64,000 nt of DNA from Heterotrichella gracilis (lineage: Eukaryota > Sar > Xanthophyceae > Tribonematales > Xanthonemataceae): contig JAULBX010000559.1 in the NCBI GenBank assembly GCA_032358255.1, positions 62,001-126,000 on the forward strand, in the 5' to 3' direction. Below, piece after piece: positions 57,469-64,000 of the stretch (position 1 is its first letter; each line of letters starts with the position of its first letter). A program made the position numbers and the translations under genes. The notes under the pieces were generated by a model that saw nothing but the letters and a program-made list of their open reading frames with translations, had not been told where the DNA came from and did not search any database.

Positions 57469-59741
57469 TTAGGTTCCAAACCCTGACTCTGGCCCAAGCG
57501 TGACATACTCGATTTGGCAGTCCTCCAAATCCAAGGGTCCCTTGGTGGGTATCTGCAAGGACCAAGCAATGTTGGGAGCGTCAACTTGCACCAAACGCCC
57601 GAGTCAAGCCCGAGCATCGCACGCAAAGCAGGCAGCCATGAGCCATTTTTCACACATGGCCATAGATAAGAACCACTGGTGAACCACTTTGAAAGGTGCC
57701 CAATGCGCACCCGGTGTGTACCATGTTGCCACCTGTCAGGTGCACATGCAATGAATGCAGCCTGTCCTCAGCGTGAAAGCCGTTCCTGTTATTGTGACTG
57801 GCATCACCGATTGATCCAACCATTCAATGCGTACCAACCACTCCTGGTTTGCTCTGACCTATGACGTGCAATTGCTGTCCCGACATAGATGGACCATTTC
57901 ACTCTTGCAAAAATCACACAGTGAATTTAAACTACCACAACAATATGGGCGTACGCTTGGCTTGGAAGGATTGCTCCTCCTTGCTACCAGGCTCCGGTGA
58001 TATAGAACATTTTTAAAAAGTACGAGGCATATAAATACGCATTTTTATTCAAATTTTACTGAAATATAAATATAAATTTCTGTTCCATACCTTGATGACT
58101 GACGCCAGCAGCAGGTGCTTCCGGGCGGCATGGGCGCCTCGTGCGGATGCCGCCATCTGGAAGGGATTCAGGGGTGTGCTCCCGTCAACCAGGCGCACAA
58201 CAAATTGCGCATGGTACAAGGACGGGTCCCCAGGGTACGCCAAGAAATCGCCCCCAAACTTTGAGCCGCCTGTTAAATGGTACCTGCACTAGGGCACCAT
58301 GTATCATGCCCTCATGCTGGCAGTGCCGCACACGTTTGTGGCCATGGGTTACAACTGTGCGTGTTTATTTCACCCTACCCACTGGACCTGCGTGACTTTG
58401 AGCATGATGCGACAATCTAAGTAATTAGTGGCGCATGTAAGGTAAAGATCCCTACCCTTTGTGATGTAGATCTGCAAACACCACAAAGCAGTGCCTGTCT
58501 CGCTCCTCCTGCGGCCAGCTCCATTGCACTGTGCTGGATGCCCCCTGGCCACTGCCCGCCCTGGCAGCAGTGTCCCCCCCAGCGGCGCCACCATCCTCCC
58601 CTTCACCAGCACAAGCTCCTTGAACGCCAGGCACATCGCCAACAGTCAGAGGCACCTCAAATGGGGTGCCGTCGTTCAGAGCATGCTTCCAGGCAGGCCA
58701 CTCCTCCTCCGACATGTCTTCCATGTTTTGCTCGTCTTCATCTTCGCCACCGTCATGAAGGCGCTCGGTGGCTGGTACCACTGGTATGCCAGGTGGGTTG
58801 ATGGAGGGTGCAAGGACAACCCAGCCTGCGCACCATGGACACAATCTGTCTGCTATGCGTTGGTTGTGATCTGGTTCCTTGAGTAGGGCTGCACATGGTA
58901 TTGCAGAGCCGATTTGTGTATCGGGATATGCCCTTTGCAAAATGCTGCCCGCTATGCAACGGCATGCCCTCACACTGTGTGCCACAGAGCTTGCTTGGCC
59001 TGCTGTTGATCAGGGCCACGTCCAGGTGTCTGTACAGAGTGTAGCCTTTAGGGTACCCTAAGCCTCCTTCCCAGGCAACCCAACACCCACCCACACGCCA
59101 ACAGCCATTCCCGTATGCATCGGCTGTTGGACCACGTTGGCAGGCTCGTACCTTTCTGCACCGCAAGCGTCACCTCCTCAGCGCCCAGCTGGAGTGGTAG
59201 CCCGTTGTACTCGTTCTGCTGCTTGCGCTCTGTGTGGGTGTACATGTGCAACAGCTGTGCATCAGATGGGGGTTGGCATGCCTGATAGTGCCCAGTGTGA
59301 CAGTAACAAAAACACAGCCACTGAGATATTTCGTCATTTTGGATGTAGCTACCGTAAGGGCTTCGAGTTTGCGCCAGCAGCAGCACTCGCCCACCGAACG
59401 CATGCATGCATGCATGCATGCATGCATACGTTTGTGTCGAATGCATGCATGCATATGCTGCACGTCAAGGCTCACCTGCAACTCCACCAACCATGGCACC
59501 CATTATGCGGCACTCCTTGCGTAGTCGTTTTGCCGCTGCATAAGAAGGTGGTGTGCTGTGATTCGGCGCAGCCAGCAAGTGGTATGCCAGCCACAGCCTT
59601 GGGCATCTGTAACAAAGTGCAAAAAGACGAGTGGCAAAAACCCGAGAGGCAACACTTACCTTGTGCATCCCAGACGTAGCCATGCGTGCCCACCACTTGC
59701 ACTTGTGCAAAAGGTGCTGATTCTGGAGTGGTAGCCTCCAT
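57469..59741 (-). CDS. SEN34: tRNA-splicing endonuclease subunit Sen34 (TSEN34)
   Basis: Six exons, 59741-59660, 59535-59476, 59229-59152, 58780-58456, 58283-58091 and 57552-57469, give 273 residues, all in phase. The N-terminal block HGYVWDAQAAKRLRKECRI and NEYNGLPLQLGAEEVTL matches the Sen34 N-domain. An acidic, Gly/Ala-rich linker (about 80-160) follows. The C-terminal nuclease domain holds the triad: Tyr198 in FLAYPGDP, His206 in LYHAQF and Lys237 in HAARKHLLLAS. Sen34 cuts the 3' splice site of pre-tRNA introns (EC 4.6.1.16), leaving 2',3'-cyclic phosphate, in a complex with Sen2, Sen15 and Sen54. All catalytic residues are kept, so it should be active. The ATG at 59741 was chosen because it gives a normal family N-terminus. 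Confidence 0.94.
59398..59427. repeat. (GCAT)n tract, about seven units
   Basis: Perfect GCAT run in the Sen34 intron between exons 2 and 3, with a shorter second tract at 59441-59454. Confidence 0.95.
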
Positions 59742-60592
59742 CACCTCACCACTACGACCAACTGCAGACTGGTGAACACCCAGGTGGGTACCCAGGGAAA
59801 AGCAGGTTGTGCCCTCTAGTGCTGGCAGGATAGCTATCAATGCCTATACGCAGGTTTATAAGCTTCTGGCAGGTGGTGGTGCTGTTGCTGTGATGCAGCT
59901 GCACGCCATTACTGTTACTCCAAGATAGCCATTCGTCGTATTGGACACGCTCCCTGGAGGGTGGGCACACACTGTCAAAACCCTTGAGCACACTCGAGCC
60001 ACTCGCACTATCGATATGCTTGTGTTCCACTTCGTAGCTGCTTTATGAAACCACAAGTGACGTGTGACTCGACTGCCAGCATCTCACTATCAATCAGTAA
60101 TTACAGTTGTTGCAAGTCGTTCCACTGTTCAGGTGCAGTGTACCACCACATATCACCAATGGGTATAGCAGCGCAAACAGGATGGCTGTCATTCCCAGTG
60201 TCGTCCACCAACCAGCACTTCAGTGACAAGGGGGTGGGCGATAAAAGTAGCAAAAAGAAAAGAAAAGAAGGGACAGTTCACTCCGCAACAACTGGAAATT
60301 TGCAACTCATCAAAGGAGACTTGCGGGAAAATCTAAGCACCCCGCCATTTATGCCTCACCCATGTGAATGCCCAAGGCTTGGCCGTCAACCCGCAATTAT
60401 GTCTCAACTGTTCGCATTTGGTTGTCACCCCCCCATAGATATCATGAAAACAACTAGCTGTTAAGCTACAGAGAGCCACGCTGATGCTGTTCCACACACC
60501 ACCCTACATGGCGGCCCAGCCTCCATGCCCCACATCCCGCCTGCATTGAGTGGGACGCGTCACTGTGCAAGCACCTGGCCTGGTCAAGGATG
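59742..60592. other. Region between the transporter 3' end and the Sen34 start
   Basis: Both genes read leftward, so this holds the Sen34 promoter and the transporter 3' UTR. A purine-rich AAAAG stretch lies at 60240-60270. No gene is supported. Confidence 0.65.
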
Positions 60593-62259
60593 CTATACCC
60601 GCTGGTCCTTTCTGCCATTGGTGCTGGGAGTCACCAGCTGCGTTGTTTCGCTGTCCTTGGCTGCTTGCGCTGCCACCCGCTTCTTGATTGCTTGAAGCTT
60701 GATGTAGTTGTAGATGAACACCTGGAGAAGGAAAGGACAGGCACATCAAGAATTTGCACAGACCAAGAGAGGGAGGGAGGGGAACGGGTGCATCAAGGTG
60801 TTGCACTGGCCAGATTGTGATATTGGGTCAATTGTGTCAAGCACCGTCCTGCAGCATATCTATGCCGTTGTACCCAACACACATAAAACCTAAACCCTAA
60901 AGCACCCTTACCCCTGAGCAGCAGAAAACATATCCAAACAGGGTGAGCCGGCTGACAGGGGCGTGGAAGAGGTGGAACGAGAAGAAGATGAGCATCCAGT
61001 CCTTGATCACCCCCGCGATATTCATGGTCAATGCGGAGGTCTTGCCGATCAGCAGGAAGACAGCCTGCAAGCCAATGTCGGTCAATACATTGGTCACCAC
61101 TCTCAGGTATTGGTCAAGATGCCAGTAGGATTGCCGCACACTTACCAGGTTGAGAGCGAACGCTGCCAGTGCGTTGGCGAGGAAGACGGCTGGGTAAAAC
61201 TTGAGGTTCGGGAAGACCAGGATCTTGGGCAGCTCGATAAACACTGCACACAAAGGGTGGGTGAGCAACAGCCCATTCCGGAGGGTAGCCAACGTGCGGC
61301 GCAGTGAGACAGGAAAGCAATGGCATGGCGGTGGGATTGGACTTACGGAAAGGCACCGCCAGGCACACAAAGCAGGCAGGGGAGACGTAGTACAGGCTCT
61401 GCAGTGGGTTCATTTGGAGCCCCTTGGCGTTGATCAGAACTTGCACCATGGTCAGCCTCGCAGCCTGCGCACGACCACCACATTCAGCACACACGGGAGG
61501 GTTTCCAGGGCGGGGTTTGCACCACCACAGCGGTGCAAGACTGAAAGGTGGCGTGCAGGTCAAGAGCTGGTGCCTGTGTGCAAAGTACCTCAAAGAGGAG
61601 AGCTAGCAGCTGCTGGATGACTCCTTTCATGACGAGGTTGACCTCCCCCAAAGCACAGACCACCACCCCAAAAGCGATGAGCAGCATGTCAGCGGTGATG
61701 GACTTTGAGAACTGCTCGGTGCCTAGCGCGATGCCAGAGGCGTACACGAGCCCGGGCATCAGCGATTTGGTCATTTGGATGAAGGACACGGAGAGGTAGA
61801 GGTAGGAAGAGTTGGACAGCCACAGGCTAGCCGCGTACAGCACCCCTGCGCACCCACACCCAGGGCAAATCAGCTGCATGCATATGAAAACTACACCAAT
61901 CTACAGGTGGAATGGCCCCTGCCCCTGCACGCATACATATTGCATCTCTTAGCCTGGCACAGTGTCTGTGTACACTCACCTATGGGCACAACCCGGCTGA
62001 AATAGTCCTTGACTGTCATGTTGTGTGACTTGACCACCTTGAGTACTCTGACGCAGATGATGCCCACAGCCGAACAGAAGAACATGTGCCACAACGTGAG
62101 AGCGACCGGGAAAGGGAAACCCGAGTACGCTAACAACCACTTGTTGAAGAGGATGACAGCAATTGATATGCTCATCCATGTCACCACGTACGCATACGCA
62201 GCCAGCACCGCTTTGAACACGCCTGCTTTGCTGTCTGGACTACTGCTTGGCCCTGCCAT
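60593..62259 (-). CDS. TPT-family nucleotide-sugar or sugar-phosphate transporter
   Basis: Six exons, 62259-61980, 61845-61589, 61464-61347, 61243-61146, 61064-60912 and 60721-60593, give 344 residues with about ten hydrophobic segments. Landmarks of the drug/metabolite-superfamily TPT group are FNKWLL near the N-terminus, SFIQMTKSLMPG, and GKTSALTMNIAGVIKDWMLI, which resembles the KT/KD-type clade with the conserved Lys-Thr and Lys-Asp. There is no plastid transit peptide: the protein starts MAGPSSSPDSK directly before helix 1. Together with the basic Lys/Arg-containing tail this points to a Golgi or ER nucleotide-sugar carrier rather than the plastid triose-phosphate translocator. Substrate cannot be read from the sequence. 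A telomere-like CCTAAACCCTAAA lies just past the exon 5 donor (60888-60901). Confidence 0.9.
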
Positions 62260-63297
62260 GTCGACAGGAAGCCCTCAAGGGCAGGAACAAAGAGAATCGC
62301 AGGCTAAACCCTGTATACAATATTATGTGCTCACTGAGGGGCACTGATATGCGCCCGCGTGGGCATGGTTGAAGGGTAACCTCAACTGGCAACAGATAGT
62401 TCACGAGAATACTCGATTCAAAGGAAATAGGTGCTTGGGGAAGGTGAAGGTCACAGTTGCAGAGTGTTGCATTGGGACAAAGCAGTGCACTGTTTCCCCT
62501 GCCCCTGCCTGAATTGGGGGGGGGTGCAGCGCGAAGATCACTGCTGGCAGGTAGTCCGGTTGCAACAGCTGAGGGTACTTACTTAAGATAGACACACCAC
62601 ACCGCCTGATGCTCGTCTAGTGCATTTGAATTGCGCAGCAAAGCAGTAAATACCAGTTGCGCTTACCAAGCCTTTGGCGCCAGGTTGCGCGCAGCAGTCA
62701 TAGCGCGCCACGTGGATTCTGAAAATGCATATATGCATTTTGCGCAATTTTATATCTAAATATGAAAATCCGATTCTTCAAATCCGCGGGCGGCCTGGGC
62801 ACACCACGGTGGCACCTGGTGTTACACCAGCGCCATTCTGATAACACAGGTTCAACCTTGTGCACCATTGTTGCATTCCTTCAGCCGAATTGGACAGCTG
62901 GCATCACATGCTGGTGTGAAGGCACACGACCTGTGAAGCACGCGAAACCCAATGCCATCAAATCAATCAAAGAGCAATCAAGAGGCTTTACACAAGAATG
63001 TGCCTTCTGTATTCTCGTTCCAGATGACGCTGGACAGCCACTGGAACAACAACAGCAGCAATTCCTAGTCAGAGGCATGGGAGCCATTTCGCACCAAATT
63101 GATTGGCCCACGTGACCCAGCCAGCTCTAATATCAACAAGGCAATAACGCACCCAGTACACAGTATTGGGCTGTCATACTGCAAGGAAAAGGCGCAATAA
63201 GGTGCCAGTCGCCATCATTGGATTGGCCCATGCTTCCTCATGGAACCGCCACGTCAATGCCACGTCCTCCATTGCAACTTTCCCAGCCACACACGCA
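62260..63297. other. Region between the TDP2 3' end and the transporter start
   Basis: Both genes read leftward. A 117-codon plus-strand frame (62762-63115) has no motif and is not called. Confidence 0.65.
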
Positions 63298-63874
63298 TCA
63301 CTCCCTCCCCGCAGGCACCAAAGTAAGGAACAGGCCAAAATGATCGCTTGGAAGCACAGGCAACACCACAGGCCCGTTCTTGTAGCTCTTGGTGTACGTT
63401 GCCCCCGGGATGGGCTCGGTCCCCACCATCTCAATATTCCCCAAGCGCCAGTCATGCAGGCGGTAGAACACCCTGTCCAACCTGTTCTGCAGCTTGTTGT
63501 ATTTCCCCAGCATTGGGTTGCTCTTCCCATCGTAAGTCAAGCCAGGATCGGTGGGGCGCAGGTTGAGCCAGGCATCTCCCCTGCGTTACAAACAGACAAA
63601 TGCATAAATACTCTTAAAATTATTACGCTCTGTAGCTTAAGCATGCGTGCGTTCTAGTAAAGAGACACTTGCAGCTTCACATCGAGCAGCCGCAAGAGCA
63701 ATATCAAAAATATATACGCCATGCTGCACCTTGCAAGGCTTGCAATGCAGACGCAGCCAGTGCAAGCACGCACCATCTGTCGCCCAGTGGCGGCGCGCCA
63801 TCCTGCGGGTTCCAGTTCATGTCACCAGCCCACAGCACGTTGCGCTCAAGGTAGGTGTCGAGCTTCTTGATTCC
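63298..63874 (-). CDS. TDP2: C-terminal part of tyrosyl-DNA phosphodiesterase 2 (TDP2), 5' exons outside the window
   Basis: Two exons are seen, 63874-63774 and 63580-63298, joined in phase to 127 residues; the rest lies beyond the right edge. AGDMNWN is the Asn-containing metal/catalytic motif of the exonuclease-endonuclease-phosphatase fold. LTYDGKSNPMLG, LQNRLDRVFYRL, NIEMVGTEPIPG and the terminal LPVLPSDHFGL (catalytic Asp-His pair) align with plant TDP2. The enzyme removes 5'-phosphotyrosyl adducts left by trapped topoisomerase II. The sequence from 63875 to 64000 is intron, with an AT-rich right end. Confidence 0.92.
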
Positions 63875-64000
63875 CTGCACAGGGTTTTGGGTTTCAAGTG
63901 TAGCACTGACACCTCAAGTACACGCGTTAGCAGAAAGCTCCTCTCAGTTTACTAAACAATCCAAAAAATTGGTCGCACAAAAAAATTTGTTCATGAATTA

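Overview
This is nuclear DNA of a chlorophyte green alga. The genes are broken by many short GT-AG introns with TGCAG-type acceptors. Plastid genes of green lineage type are present (PGR5, a plastid-type M48 protease, ArgJ with a leader), and the Rab5, TDP2 and TPT-family proteins are closest to plant forms. Short TTTAGGG-type telomere motifs are scattered through introns. A full-length CFAP58, a protein of motile cilia, implies a lineage that makes flagella or kept the genes for them. Composition looks close to half GC by eye, lower than volvocine algae. I do not name a genus.

All exon boundaries below were set by hand from splice consensus, reading-frame phase and family alignment. Layout from left to right: N-terminal fragment of an unknown gene (minus, 1-318); three-module paladin-like phosphatase, 24 exons (minus, 2106-13111); C1D/Rrp47 (plus, 13648-14458); PGR5 (minus, 15434-16049); coatomer delta (plus, 16899-18712); ArgJ (minus, 19820-22532); CFAP58 (plus, 23835-29468); monoacylglycerol-lipase-like hydrolase (minus, 31058-33535); METTL21-type methyltransferase (minus, 34220-36006); PC-esterase/CASD1-like membrane protein (plus, 36649-39062); plastid-type M48 metalloprotease (minus, 40256 to about 42020); membrane RING-H2 protein (plus, 42857-44527); two unrecognised genes that may be one (plus, 46530-48375 and 49199-50016); type I membrane glycoprotein (minus, 51455-54674); Rab5 (plus, 55288-56369); tRNA-splicing endonuclease Sen34 (minus, 57469-59741); TPT-type sugar-phosphate or nucleotide-sugar transporter (minus, 60593-62259); and the C-terminal part of TDP2 (minus, 63298 to beyond the right edge).

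The genes do not form one pathway. They are housekeeping functions: RNA processing (C1D, Sen34), DNA repair (TDP2), vesicle traffic (delta-COP, Rab5), plastid function (PGR5, M48, ArgJ) and cilia (CFAP58). Orientation alternates strongly. Six head-to-head pairs share 0.5-1.3 kb promoters, and most other neighbours are tail-to-tail.

I found no intact transposon, virus-like element, CRISPR array, rRNA or tRNA. The less ordinary features are a paladin whose third module lacks the catalytic cysteine and carries a 9-residue SPRG minisatellite; a long imperfect hairpin at 33962-34103; a short interspersed repeat family in introns; an Ala-to-Gly change at the ArgJ self-cleavage site; a GC-AG intron; a 24-nt microexon; and an apparent frame break in the unknown membrane-protein gene at 49.86 kb.
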